A stretch of 64,000 nucleotides of DNA from Astrothelium macrocarpum (GCA_021030915.1 JAGEMR010000140.1:1-64000), one strand, 5' to 3'; counted from the first letter of the stretch, positions 1-10,625 are shown. The notes: a model not told the origin generated them from the sequence alone. A program made the numbers and translations.

Positions 1-74
1 ACCCAAGCGAGTCGGACACTTTCCGCGACAATTCAATCTTTCAACTTTGACAACATTTTTCTCCGCAACAACAC

Positions 75-1735
75 ATGGAATCCTCTTTAAAAGAGAGTAG
101 AATTATTCTTGTCTTAAACGTTATTAAAAAAAATCAAAATTTTAATATTCGAGAGGCTGTAAAATTTTATAATATTCCACGTTCAATATTACATGACCGA
201 TATTATAATAAATCCTCATATAATAATAAAATATCTAATTCACGAAAATTTTGCGATATAAAAGAATCGTGTATTAAAAATCTTATTCTTAAATTGGATT
301 TTCAAAAATATTCATTCAGAATCTCGTATATATAAAATATGACTAATCAATTATTGATTCAACGCAGCGTGATATATATTAGACATAATTGGATTTCTAA
401 TTTCATTAGACGACATTCTGAATTTAAGACGCGTTTTACGTATAAATATGATTTCCAAAAGGCCTCATGCGAAAATCCTATATTTATCAGAGATTGATTC
501 TCTCTTATATCGAATATAATAGCCAAATATGATATAGATATAACTGATATCTTTAATTTTGATAAGACTGGTTTTATAATAGGCATTATCTCCTCCGTCA
601 TAATAATTACGTATATAGATTAATATGAAAAATTTAAATTAATTCAATCTGATAATCAGAAATAGGTTATAATGATTCAAAGAATTAATTCTCAAAATTG
701 GACGATTCTATCATTTTTAATAATTACGAATAAAAATCATTTTATTAATTGGTATGAAAATCATATAATTCCATCAGATTGGATCATTTTTTTAAATAAT
801 AATAATTGAATAACAAATGAAATTGATTTAAAATGAATAAAATATTTTAATAAATATATAAAATTGTGTATTATTGGATAATATCGGCTTCTGATTCTAG
901 ATGGATACGAAAATCATCATTCAATCGATTTTGAATTCTATTATAAAAAGAATAAAATTCTAACACTTTATATATCTCCTCATTCATTTCATATATTTCA
1001 ATTATTTGATATTGGATATTTTAATTCATTAAAAAGAACGTACGGACGTCAAATCGAGGATTTTATTCAGATGTATATTATACATATCATCAAAATCGAA
1101 TTCTTTCCAATATTTATAATCACATTCAAAAAAATTTTTATTATAAAAAATATTTAAATAAATTTTAAAAAAACAGATCTTATTTTTTATGATCCAAAAA
1201 ATATAATTTCTCAATTTGATATTAAATTATATATTTCTATATTTCTAGAATTTTTATTGGAATTATCATTTTTATGGAAATCAAAGATATCATAAAATCC
1301 TATCAAAATAATTTTATAATCTGAATTTATTAAAAATCGAATTATGCAATATTATAATAATTCGTCAATATTAATTTTTACTGGAATTGATCAAATTGTC
1401 AAAGGTACGTAATAAATTATGCATCAGATTATTCTTCTAGAAGAAGAGGTCTCATTATTTCGTAAGACGAATGAGGTCCTTAATAAATACCGAAGAACCC
1501 CAAAAAACCGATTAAAGAAAGAAGAATCATTTTTTTTTTAAAATAATCAGAATTTAATAGATCAGAAAAGTATTGTACGGCTAATAAAAGATGAATTGTC
1601 TAAAAATAGCGGTCAATGAATGAAAATAAAAACGCGAAAAAGACGATATGAATAATACGGCAAATCTGGGCATAATACGCGAACCTGTCAGAAAATTGTA
1701 ATAACCTCTTTTAAAGAGAATTCTGATTAATCTAT
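75..1735 (+). pseudogene. pogo/Fot1-family transposase, RIP-inactivated
   Basis: A transposase can be followed in order despite many stops. At 75-335 there is an N-terminal helix-turn-helix segment (EAVKFYNIPRSILHDR). At about 545-605 the first catalytic Asp block reads NFDKTGF, where the family has NFDETGF, a GAG/GAA-to-AAG change. At about 770-830 comes a WIIFLNNN block with Trp codons turned to stops. At about 890-1065 a LLILDGYENHH block (second Asp) runs on to GYFNSLKRTYGRQIE. At about 1640-1700 a zinc-knuckle-like tail reads YGKSGHNTRTC. Role when intact: cut-and-paste transposition at TA sites. It cannot encode a functional protein now. Confidence 0.85.
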
Positions 1736-1784
1736 ATGAATTTTGATTGTTGTGATTGATATATGGTCGGGTTTTGTTGTAAGA

Positions 1785-1828
1785 GTCGCGGAAAGTGTCC
1801 GACTCGCTTGGGTGTCCGACTCGCTTGG
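1785..1828 (+). repeat. right terminal inverted repeat plus tandem copy of its outer 17 bp
   Basis: Bases 1785-1813 are the exact reverse complement of bases 1-29. The outer motif gtgtccgactcgcttgg occurs at 1795-1811 and again, head to tail, at 1812-1828. The second copy lies outside the normal end of the element. It could be a small end duplication, or the remaining end of a second related element inserted next to this one. Confidence 0.9.
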
Positions 1829-4290
1829 TAACCACGTTATATATATTAAAAAAATTAGATAAAAAAATAAAAAAATGAAATTTTATATATTGATCGATTT
1901 ATGATTTATAATTTAATATAATATCAAAAAAATTGTATTAAAAATTTCATTTTATGTGATTATTCAATAAATATAATTTCTTTATGAATTATTTGAAATT
2001 TTTTATATGAATTGATAAATTTCAATTATAAATAATAATATTATGAAATTCTTTAAATATTTTTAATATACGAAATTGATTTATTTTATTTTTTTATTAT
2101 TTTTTATTTAATTAAATTTCTTTTTTTTTTTTAATTATACGAATTTAAAAAAATGATATCAAAAATATTTTTAAAAAAAAATTTTATATGATAAAATTAA
2201 TAATATGATTTGAATAATGAATTTTTTATATTTATGAATTTTAAAAAATTTTTTATATTTTTAAATTGTTATTTATTATACGATAAAAAATATTATTTGT
2301 ATTAAAATTATTTTCAGTTATGATTCTAATTTTATATATTATTTTATAATTTTGAAAAATTATATAAATAATAATTTATTGATTTTATTTTAAATGATCG
2401 ATTATTATACGAAAAATAAGAAGAATTTTTTGAAATTTCAAATTCTTTTTTATATAATATATATAAATTATCAGAAAAAAATGATTATTAAATAAAATTT
2501 AGATATTGATTAAAAAATAAATATTCGTTAATACGAATTGAAAATTCTTTTATACGAAATTTTGTTAATATATAAATTGATTTTTCATATATAAAATAAA
2601 AATTTTAATGTTTATTAAAATTTTTATTATTGAATTTAAAATAGAATAAAGAATATAGAATTCTGATTATTTGATTAGACGAAAAAAAAGATTTCGTACG
2701 ATTATAAAATTGATTAAAATCTATTAAAAAATCTTTTATTTGAATATTTTTTTCAAAATTAATTTTTTAATTCATTCATTTTATATATATTTTTTATTAT
2801 TTTTTAATAAAATATTAAAAATTAAACGACGGAAATTTATTTTATATAAAACATATGAGAATTATAATCAATTTTATATTGATTTTTTAAATAATTTTGG
2901 AAATTCGTTATTATATGTGAATTATATGAACAATTTTCAATTTTATAATAAAAGATTTTTTTTTCTTTTATTTTTGATTTATGATCATATGATTCGTAGA
3001 TATATTAACGAATAATAGAAGATGTTCTTTTAATATATTTTCATACATTGATAATTTCAAAAAAAATAATAATAAAAAAGATTTCAGAATTAATTGATAT
3101 TTTAATTAAAATATTTTATAGAAATAAAATAGAAGAATTTTTTAATGCAGAAATTAATTTCGATTATCGGATATCAAATAAAATTCTGAATAATTCTGAA
3201 TAATTCTTTTATTTATTCTTATCCGAAAATTATGAATTATTGGATTATATTCGAACGTTGTATAATTTTTCCGATCCCTGCAGTGGGATTGTGAAGTGAG
3301 TAATGGCGTCGAATGAACTGCTTCAACTACGAAAAGAATTCCTCAATAGGATTCAGATCTGATGAATAAGAAAAAAAATAAATCAGTTTTATTCCGAATT
3401 CGTTTTTTATTAATTCTTATATAATTGAAACATAATAAAATGATACATTATTCATGATAATGACCGAATTTGATATTATCATATCTTCAATAAATTGATT
3501 ATATTTTAGAAATAACGAATTTTGAAATCAATCAAAAAATATTTTAATATTTATATTATTTTAATACATTTAATAATCAAAAATGTCTTTCATTATATAT
3601 ATAAAAAAAATTTGATAATGAATAATTTTTTAAATATTTCATTTAATTATCATTCACTGATTTCAAAAATCATATTCATATGATCGAAATTTCATATATT
3701 TATCTATTTTTAATTCATTCATATATATAAATTGATAGATTTCATAATAAATTATCTTCATTATATATACTATTCGAAAAATAGATTTTCGTTTTTTTAT
3801 TCTTTTTCAATTCATTTTTCGTATTTAATTAATTCGTTTCAATTCATAATCGATATTATTTTTTAAAATAAATATATCGAATTCATTATAAATTCAATAT
3901 ATCATTTTATTATAATACAAATTCGATTTTATAAAAAGAAAATTCAATAATATTGTAAATCTTTTAATATTCAAATATCATAATAATTTAAATGAATTAT
4001 ATAAAATTATAAATGATTTAAACGTTTTTATATTTATTCGAATTATTTTTATTATTCATTCAAAATAATAAATATAAAAAATCATTTCGTTATTAATATA
4101 TTTTTTTTATTCAATCATCACATTTAGAAACATTTTTCGTTCTAATAATAGATTTAGAATCATTTGAACGTTCTTAATCAAATTTAAATAAAACAAAAAT
4201 AAAATTCAGTTTCAAATTTTACAAATTAGATAATATTTCAGTGATATATAGAGCGAACTTCACGAATTAACCATTTGTACGGATTTTGTG
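1829..4290. other. AT-rich block with no recognisable gene
   Basis: About 2.5 kb of very A+T-rich sequence with frequent TpA and long A/T runs, as in RIP-affected repeats. A 91-codon open frame at 2740-3015 has only low-complexity F/I/N/Y/K content and no recognisable motif. A less AT-rich island at about 3270-3360 may be a remnant of another repeat. The composition changes abruptly to ordinary at about 4,290-4,330. Confidence 0.7.
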
Positions 4291-4494
4291 TGTGTGAACT
4301 AACAAAATTCGCGCGCGCGGGGTCAGGGCGGAAGCCGATCTTGCATTTTGCTGTAGCTTCCAGAACAATTAAGCTTTCTTCCAGTTCCATATCACTTGCA
4401 GAATGTGGGGAGAAACTCGCATAGAAATATCATAATAAACCTGGTTTAAAGTATTATCGGCCTCTATAAACAAAAGATTCGAAATACTCTTTCT

Positions 4495-5307
4495 TTACTC
4501 GTCTTGAATTAAGTCGAGAAATGTTTGAGTATTATCAGAGAAGGCAAAGAAATTCAGAGGTGTGTAATCGGGAATTGTTATCCCGTGCCTCCCCTCCCGA
4601 TAAGCCATCCAGCGTTTCGAGACTCGATCGCAACCAGCCTTCCAAACTTCATCACGGAGGTCAAGACCCCAAGACGCGAAATTGTTCTCGTTGAAAGCCG
4701 TAGCCCATGTTGCCGCTTCATCGAGTCTGCACAGCTCTCGTGGACCGCACTTATCGAGAAACGCCGATGCTTGGTCCTGTAGGTGCGGAGCCCTTCCCAT
4801 GACCCCAACAGTCCAGACACAGTGGAAAGCATGTTCGAAGCGCGCAAGTTCGGATGGCCTCATGTATGGATCTCCTCCTCTATAAGGGCATTCGTGAATC
4901 TGACACAGACTCGCCCAGCTGTCACCGGCGGTAGATGCATAGCGAGCGTTGAACAGGAGACGCTTGGCTCGGATAATGGACTTCTGCTCGTGGTCGTCTT
5001 GTGACTGACTCACAGCTTCAGCTTCCTCCTGCGCGTCAAGCAATCGCTCGGCGTCCGCAAGATTTAAGAAGGTACGAGGGGCGACGGCTCGGCAGATGGA
5101 GGTCGGGTTCTGTCTCCAGATGTGGTAGAAGATACACGCTGTTGGAGCAAGAGCAGCCACCACAGAAAAATCGTCCGCGGACTTAAAGACCCGAAGTACG
5201 AGTTCGGGTGGGAGGTTCGAGAAGAGAGAGGTCGACGACATGATCACTGCGTGGCAAATCGATGAATCCTCCAAATGGTGGTGAGCGATTATCGAGCGGG
5301 GTGGCAA
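4495..5307 (-). CDS. F-box-like protein of unknown target
   Basis: Single-exon frame of 270 codons. After a short leader the protein reads LFSNLPPELVLRVFKSADDF and then a region rich in Leu and Ala. This is the beginning of an F-box (LPxEL at the start of the first helix), the part that binds Skp1 in SCF ubiquitin ligases. No WD40, LRR or other substrate-binding repeat is visible in the remaining 220 residues. The first in-frame Met is 22 codons before a second Met that directly precedes the F-box. The shorter form (start at 5241, 248 aa) is more typical of such proteins. It is the first ordinary-composition gene after the AT-rich block and stands alone. Function unknown; the F-box call rests on the short N-terminal motif only. 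Confidence 0.6.
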   Translation of the reverse strand: MPPRSIIAHHHLEDSSICHAVIMSSTSLFSNLPPELVLRVFKSADDFSVVAALAPTACIFYHIWRQNPTSICRAVAPRTFLNLADAERLLDAQEEAEAVSQSQDDHEQKSIIRAKRLLFNARYASTAGDSWASLCQIHECPYRGGDPYMRPSELARFEHAFHCVWTVGVMGRAPHLQDQASAFLDKCGPRELCRLDEAATWATAFNENNFASWGLDLRDEVWKAGCDRVSKRWMAYREGRHGITIPDYTPLNFFAFSDNTQTFLDLIQDE

Positions 5308-5961
5308 GCTGACGGTGCCCTCAAGGCATCTGTGTTGGTATAGAAGGCAGACGCACAGCGAGAGCTCGTGGAAGCTAAGACGAGCTAGGATGATGGTTGG
5401 AGTGCTTATAATGTTAGGAGCGGTAGTGGTAGAACGAATAGTAACGTTTCACCTACGTGTGATGTGCCCCATTCCAAGATTCCACTCAGCCCTGTTATCA
5501 CATGGATTGACTACGAGGACAAAAGAGTAATCCTGTGAGGATGAAGGACCAATTGCTATGCGGGATCGAAACAAGGCAGAGTGAGTGACTGTATAACCCT
5601 GTTAAAAGAGAACTAACTTACAATGTTTCAGCTATTCATTTGGGCACAATGGAGACATTGCAGGACCATGTCCTTAAACATGATTGTGATTTTAGTGCGG
5701 TTTCAACTTTTTACGTAGTGATGCAACCCGCCAATTAATCTAGAAATCGTCTTTACTAAGAGTTCTGTGTGAGAAGCGCAAGTAAAGCAACGGTGTCCCA
5801 ATCGCACTGTGAGATTCCCTTTATGTAGTCCTCTAATGGCGTCTTCCCTTAACGTCTTATAACTATAACTTTTTAATACGCCTGCAATACTACCTTCCTT
5901 GCTTTACTCTGTCGAATTGTTCATCCAACCTGTTATATGTTCCCACTCTTCAGCAATATAG
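5308..5961. other. intergenic, nothing recognised
   Basis: About 650 bases between two divergently transcribed genes. It presumably carries both promoters. No repeat, RNA gene or convincing coding exon was seen. Confidence 0.6.
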
Positions 5962-7359
5962 ATGCTCTCTGGAATGCGAGGTCAGAAATTCTTCGGAGCC
6001 ACCGTTACCCTTTGGGTGCTCTTTGCATTCACAGCCTTCCTTGATCCATCGTTGGCTATACCGCAACAGCTGTTCGACAATGAACTTTCTCAGCATACAG
6101 GTAATGCGCCAGGAATCGGCATCGAACTTGAAATAGGGAGGGTCGTTATCAAAGGCAAAGCGAACTTAACGGCAGAGCAAAAAGCGAAGATAAAGGGCGC
6201 CGAAATGGTACCTATTGGCTTCGTTGGGGATGTAAAGACTAATTGGCAGCTCACTGCCGAGAACAGCCCTTTTGGAGTCATGCCAGAGGCCATTGTCGAT
6301 GGTCTCAACAATAAGGTTGGAGACCATAAGACGAAAGGCATCGGAGAAGAAATTTCCAAATTCTTTTTATGCTTACCCATCTCTCTGAGTACCCCCCTAT
6401 TGCCCTTTCTGCTGATTCGTCTTCTTCCACAGGAAGATCGGGTGCCATGCAGGGTCAAAAACCGCAAAGTTACTATTAAAGGCTTTGACAACCTTGGTCC
6501 ATGGTCAGTTGAATGGCCACTCGACCCTGTCAAACTTGACTTCAGCACCCAAGTAACAACTGCAATGCCCTTGGGAGCTGTTCTAAAGATTCTCGGCGAT
6601 ACGAAAAGCAAAACCCGCAATCCGCTTGCCAGTGATGGGGCGTTATGGTCGACCAGGACCAAGATACTCACGAAGAATGATTTCAAGTCTTTTTCCAAAA
6701 TCAAAGCAAACGACGCCACTGGAGACTTTCTTGGTTATTTCTCCCTCCTGACATCTTATTGTGTTCTGGCCGACTTCAGTGACCCCAAAGGAGGTCCAAA
6801 GCATTTGCTTCCGATCATGCCTCGCACCAACTTTGTTGCTCAGTACACCGAGTTTGTCGAACCGAAGTTGAAGAAACAGCTTTCCGACAAGAAGACATCC
6901 TTGTATGATATTATTGAGAAAATATCTGGAGAAGGTTCCAAGCTTGCCAGAGGGAACTTCAGATGGAAACCTGAGACAATAACCGAAATCGATGACGATT
7001 GGATAGGCAAGGCAGAAGATCTCAAGACCGGAACTTTGGAAGTGAAGAAGTTCCTGAACTATGTGCAAGGGTACGACAAGGCAATGAAGAAGACACTTAC
7101 CCAAATGGATCTTATGAAACTTATGGACAAGGCACTGCGGCGCGGCCAGATTGGAGATCTCGGTAGCAAGATGGAAACAATCCTGGGAACGAGTAAACTT
7201 GTTTCTATCTTCGAGTTTCGTGAGCTTGCAAATGTTTTGGGGTCTGACCTCGGAACCACTATGGGGTCATATGAAGATAAGGTTATCGAGTATTACAAGC
7301 AGTATGCGAAGCGTAGCATTGATGTTCGAGTAGACACGGACGATTCGCAAGAAGAATAG
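5962..7359 (+). CDS. secreted protein of unknown function
   Basis: Open frame of 465 codons. The N-terminus has basic residues followed by a hydrophobic stretch (TVTLWVLFAFTAF) and a small-residue cleavage site near SLA at about residue 32, so a signal peptide is likely. A Met four codons downstream is an equally good start. The mature part has a WQLTAE motif, a PWSVEWPLD motif and a helical, Lys/Asp-rich C-terminal half. From memory these resemble a family of secreted ascomycete proteins of unknown role, but I cannot name it. Residues about 119-157 include a strongly hydrophobic insert. Bases 6316-6432 have GT and AG ends, are 117 nt long (a multiple of three) and contain a CTGAT branch-like motif, so this may be an unspliced in-frame intron; the product would then be 426 aa. 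Its place among degenerate repeats and a pseudogene fits an accessory, possibly host-interaction, gene. Confidence 0.6.
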   Translation: MLSGMRGQKFFGATVTLWVLFAFTAFLDPSLAIPQQLFDNELSQHTGNAPGIGIELEIGRVVIKGKANLTAEQKAKIKGAEMVPIGFVGDVKTNWQLTAENSPFGVMPEAIVDGLNNKVGDHKTKGIGEEISKFFLCLPISLSTPLLPFLLIRLLPQEDRVPCRVKNRKVTIKGFDNLGPWSVEWPLDPVKLDFSTQVTTAMPLGAVLKILGDTKSKTRNPLASDGALWSTRTKILTKNDFKSFSKIKANDATGDFLGYFSLLTSYCVLADFSDPKGGPKHLLPIMPRTNFVAQYTEFVEPKLKKQLSDKKTSLYDIIEKISGEGSKLARGNFRWKPETITEIDDDWIGKAEDLKTGTLEVKKFLNYVQGYDKAMKKTLTQMDLMKLMDKALRRGQIGDLGSKMETILGTSKLVSIFEFRELANVLGSDLGTTMGSYEDKVIEYYKQYAKRSIDVRVDTDDSQEE

Positions 7360-7965
7360 ATGCAACGTAGCTAAGAGGAAGAGCGAAGGGCGAAACAAGT
7401 AATAGCAAAGGCGATAGGTGCCGGTAACTAAGGGATAGTAAAGGAGCAGTCGTGCTAGATCAGTACGGAATGAACGTAATCTTGGTCAGCTCCGGTAAGT
7501 CACTAGATGATCCGCCTCACCAGGGGTGTCACTAAAAATGTCACTCAACGACGCTAGTGAATTTATATTAGCTAAGCAGCCATGGGGACAAGCGCACCAG
7601 AATCAGGTCAATCTGCCTGTGATTGGCTCAGATTGCTTAGCTCAGCTAAATGGGGGGCCGTAATTGGGTGGCGTCTCTGTATCAGTGGTTTGTGGCGCTA
7701 AGGGGTGCCGGTGGTAGAAAATTATGACGCCACATGTTCTCAGAGTTACTCTAGGGTCTTTATTTCAAAACTACCTTACGGGGCGGGGAGGGGCTCCGAA
7801 TTGGCTGTACATAACGAGCAAGAATCAAAGAGTCACTCATTCCATAGCAAGATTACAGATCGATATCGGAAGAACAGCTTACGCAGCATCTTGAGTCCGC
7901 TCCAATTATAGGAAACCAAGTACTGTGCACTTTTCCTCTCGAACATCTCTAAGTACGCGTTTTCC
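7360..7965. other. intergenic with a dispersed repeat segment
   Basis: No coding exon recognised. Bases about 7709-7765 match about 14404-14460 (both begin gtagaaaatta and share cagagttactc). Around 7570 and 7630 there is a short inverted pair (agctaagca / tgcttagct). The segment probably contains decayed repeat DNA. Confidence 0.5.
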
Positions 7966-8905
7966 ATGGCTGATAATGCACAAAACCATATTGGTGATTT
8001 CGTAGTGCGTGGTCAAGTTGCCGCAGTAATGGGCCTCAATTGCTTGTCCCGTTTTCGCGCATAATCTTACGCTGATGATACCTACTTACAGGTATTGGCG
8101 TTGAAGTCGTCAAAGCGCTCGTCGAGCGTGGAGCAAAAGTCCTAGTTGCCGATTTGAGGCTCACTCGGCCGGCGAAACAATTCATTGCGGCATCAAATGG
8201 TAGAGCAACGTTTGTATAGACGGACGTCAGAAAGCGAGATCAGCTCGAAAAGATTACATCACTATCAAATGAGCACTATGGAACAATTCCAACAACATAC
8301 GTCCCTGCAGCTGGGATATTAGAACCTGATTGGTCGAATTCGTGGAACGATAGTGGTGACGATTATTACCAGACGATGGGGATTAGTTTGTATGTCTTCC
8401 CTTTCAGAGCGCAGAAGCTGATCATGTTAGATGTCACGCATCCCTTGAGGCTAAGTTGCATTGCCATGCGAGCGCTTCTGCAAAGGGAAATAAAAGGTGT
8501 GATTGTCCATATCGCCTCTGTTGCAGGCCTCTATGGAACGTATGCTAGTCCACTGTACTCCGCCTCCAAGCATGCCGTTGTGGGCTTCGTGAAAAGCATG
8601 GCGTCAGCGGACGAGCAGGAGGGAATAAAGTTTGCCGTCGCATGTCCGGGTTGAGTGGTCCAACAGTAGAGATGCGTGTCTTCGAACCATTTGGCTGAGC
8701 AAATAAAGAGTTGCCTAAACCGGACTCTGTGATCAATCGCCGGACGCAGCTAGTGCATTCAATTATGCTGATGAAAGTGCAATCGAACCACAAGCTGTAG
8801 CCAATGTAGTAATCGAGCTTGTAGAGCAGGACAAATACACGGGTGACATATGCACATCTATCAGTAAAAGAAACGGAAAACAGATCGTCGCTCTCTCTCA
8901 ATCAC
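7966..8905 (+). pseudogene. short-chain dehydrogenase/reductase (SDR) pseudogene
   Basis: An SDR-type Rossmann reductase can be traced in several pieces. The start at 7966 gives a short first exon ending near GQVAA. After a probable intron (acceptor at about 8092) GIGVEVVKALVERGAKVLVAD follows, so the usual TGxxxGIG glycine loop is missing its first half. TAG at 8217-8219 interrupts the frame. The catalytic region is preserved downstream (VHIASVAGLYG, then YSASKHAVVGFVKS with the Tyr and Lys of YxxxK). Another TGA follows CPG at 8652-8654, and a C-terminal piece (ADESAIEPQAVANVVIELVE) continues near 8,750-8,895 in a different frame. Several independent lesions mean this is a dead gene. The nearest living relatives would be 15-hydroxyprostaglandin dehydrogenase-like SDRs, a family guess only. 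Confidence 0.8.
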
Positions 8906-9195
8906 CTTCTCAAGACCCAACAAGCTGTTTCCGGTCTATGACTTTATCAAGACCATAATCTCGGGGGAAAGAGCTTCTGGAATCTCCGGACAGAAAATAT
9001 GACTACCTGCGGAATACCAAATCTTTTCAACCGGCTTCATCTGATTCCATTGGCGTTGCATGATATGCCATGAAGGGGCAAGAAGCAGGAATGGAGTAAT
9101 CAGACAAGGACGTACGAGTGTAGGCAATACCAACTGATAGACTGGTCGTCGGAGCTCAGATGGGATAACATTACAGTGTAGTGGAGACATAGCCG

Positions 9196-9422
9196 CCAGG
9201 GGTTGCAATCAGAAATGTCACCTACGACTGCGAGAGAAGTAATTCGTCGAAGGTTTCCAGGGGGGATTCCAAATTATTTGGAGCAATTAAAGACAGTAAA
9301 CAAATCTTTTGAGAAATGAATTTCAAGACTTTCATCATGAGTATTGCCAAGAGCCTCCCTAAAACGTGTGCAACGAATTCTTCCTTGCTGTCGCGGTTGA
9401 CATCTTTCATTGCACCCGCTGG
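9196..9422. mobile_element. MITE-like inverted-repeat element, copy A (both ends present)
   Basis: About 227 bp. The left end ccaggggttgcaatcagaaa and following atgtcacctacgactgcga match, in inverted orientation, the right end (tgtcgcggttgacatctttc then attgcacccgctgg). Inner blocks (taattcgtcg at the left, cgaattctt at the right) also pair. The same ends recur at seven other places in the window. No coding capacity. A clear target-site duplication was not identified. Confidence 0.75.
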
Positions 9423-9614
9423 TGCGGCGAGCGATCATTGAGCTACGGATGACTCAAAAAGGAAAAAAAAAAAAAAAGCAAAAAATAAATGTGAAAAGAT
9501 CTCACGAACGAGAAAGACCGAGATAGCGAATGGAAGCAAGTGAGCACAGTCAGCAGTAGCAAGCTTGACAAGAGCTATCAACAGACTTCATCCACGATTC
9601 CGCCAGTAGTCTTC

Positions 9615-9990
9615 CTACGGTGGTCGAGCCGTTAATAGCCTTTTCCGGTTTTGCTGGTCCAGAAGTATCAGATGGGACTGGTAATCCAGTGGCTGTTGAT
9701 CCTGCTGATGCTGATCCTCCCACTGTCGAGCCATTGAAAGTCTCTCCAAGTTCCACCGCTCTAGAAGCTTCGGCAGGGAATGGTGATCCATTGGCCGTTG
9801 ATCCTGTTGATCCTGATCCTCCCTCTGTGGAGTCATTAGGTACCCCAGGTGCTGTTGACCCTACTGATGCTGATCCTGCTCCTGTCGAGCCATTAAAAGC
9901 CTCTTCTTGTTCTGCTCCTCCTGCTCCTTTCGAGCCATTACAAGCCTCTTCTTGTTCTGCTGCTCTAGAAGCGTCAGCTGCATTTTGTAG
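9615..9990 (-). repeat. tandem coding repeats, Gln/Arg-rich, at the 3' end of the ankyrin gene
   Basis: On the minus strand the frame repeats an imperfect unit: LLEQQNKKRLVMARKEQ, then EEQNKKRLLMARQEQDQHQ, then LLERWNLERLSMARQWEDQ, then LLDQQNRKRLLTARPP, separated by Gln/Asp-rich linkers. The part below 9861 lies beyond a TAG stop but stays in the same frame to a stop at 9615. The predicted peptide is charged and probably helical or coiled-coil. The opposite strand is also open here, a by-product of the repeat composition. Confidence 0.75.
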
Positions 9991-10571
9991 TCCACGAGTT
10001 CCAATTTTGGAGGTCGATCTTTTTGCGCTTTGAGGTCTTGACGATATCTAGCGAGTATATGGGGGCTAATTAGTCCTCTGCTAATCATTGCTTCGGCTAT
10101 GGCACCGTACTTTAAGGATGTCGCCAAATCAAATGGACTCTCCTCATAATGATTGCGTATGCTCACGTGGATTTCACCCATCGCTAGCAGTGATTGAACA
10201 AGGTCCAAACGTCCCAACTGAACAGCGAAGTGTAGAGCAGTGCAGCCGTCATCTTCTTCTTGGAAGTTCACATTACTGATACTGTCTGTGGCCAAGATTT
10301 GATCCACCGTATCCAGCCGGCCTGCCCTTATAGCCATTTGTAAGGGTGTACGGCCAAGGGAAACGCGATTTACATCGAATCTTACAGTCTCCAATAGCAA
10401 TTTTATCTTTGCCACAGGATCTCCGGTTTTATAGCCGGCCGCATACCAAAGTAGATCGGGGTTATTAGCGATTTCTTGGGGTCTTCTTTCCAGCAAGCGC
10501 CGCAGAAGAGTGGGATCTGAAGGTGATAATGTTGGGCAATCCACTCTTGTAATCTCCGGCGTTAGCTTCAT
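9861..10571 (-). CDS. ankyrin-repeat protein, C-terminus cut by an in-frame TAG
   Basis: 236 codons. Residues about 70-165 contain three ankyrin-type units (RTPLQMAIRAGRLDTVDQIL; CTALHFAVQLGRLDLVQSLL; ESPFDLATSLKYGAIAEAMI). A Lys/Gln-rich repeat tail follows. The frame stops at TAG 9861-9863, in a context (QHQ-stop-GQQ) where the next repeat has QHQQDQQ, so the stop is most simply a CAG-to-TAG change. Reading on in frame would add about 80 codons to 9615. The ATG is 54 bp downstream of the stop of the STAND gene on the same strand and is immediately preceded by a good intron-acceptor sequence (cactaac ... ctaattag). The segment may therefore once have been, or still be, a 3' exon of that gene. 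Ankyrin repeats mediate protein binding; no enzymatic domain is seen. Confidence 0.6.
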   Translation of the reverse strand: MKLTPEITRVDCPTLSPSDPTLLRRLLERRPQEIANNPDLLWYAAGYKTGDPVAKIKLLLETVRFDVNRVSLGRTPLQMAIRAGRLDTVDQILATDSISNVNFQEEDDGCTALHFAVQLGRLDLVQSLLAMGEIHVSIRNHYEESPFDLATSLKYGAIAEAMISRGLISPHILARYRQDLKAQKDRPPKLELVDYKMQLTLLEQQNKKRLVMARKEQEEQNKKRLLMARQEQDQHQ

Positions 10572-10625
10572 TGTTTCCTAATTAGGCAATTAGTCCGTTA
10601 GTGTGGAGATCAGGAGAAACAGCAT

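Larger units (their letters stand above)
1..1828 (+). mobile_element. RIP-degraded pogo/Fot1-type DNA transposon
   Basis: The first 29 bases of the window are repeated in exact inverted form at 1785-1813, giving perfect terminal inverted repeats around about 1.8 kb. Between them lies a decayed pogo-type transposase reading on the + strand. The interior is extremely A+T rich, with TGG codons turned to TGA or TAG and conserved acidic codons turned to AAG. This is the C-to-T/G-to-A pattern of fungal repeat-induced point mutation. The left flank lies outside the window, so the target-site duplication cannot be checked. The right end carries an extra tandem copy of the terminal 17 bases. Confidence 0.85.

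Noticed and set aside
2740..3015. 91-codon ORF in the AT-rich block
   Set aside because: Low-complexity F/I/N/Y composition expected from A+T-rich DNA; no motif.
6090..7104. Two minus-strand ORFs of 209 and 153 codons over the secreted-protein gene
   Set aside because: No conserved motif; the + strand has a signal peptide and a longer continuous frame.
8936..9208. 90-codon minus-strand ORF next to the SDR pseudogene
   Set aside because: No recognisable motif, overlaps the left end of MITE copy A; unsupported as a gene.
9620..10033. 137-codon + strand ORF rich in Pro, Ala, Asp
   Set aside because: It is exactly antisense to the Gln/Arg-rich repeats of the ankyrin gene; the open frame follows from repeat composition.
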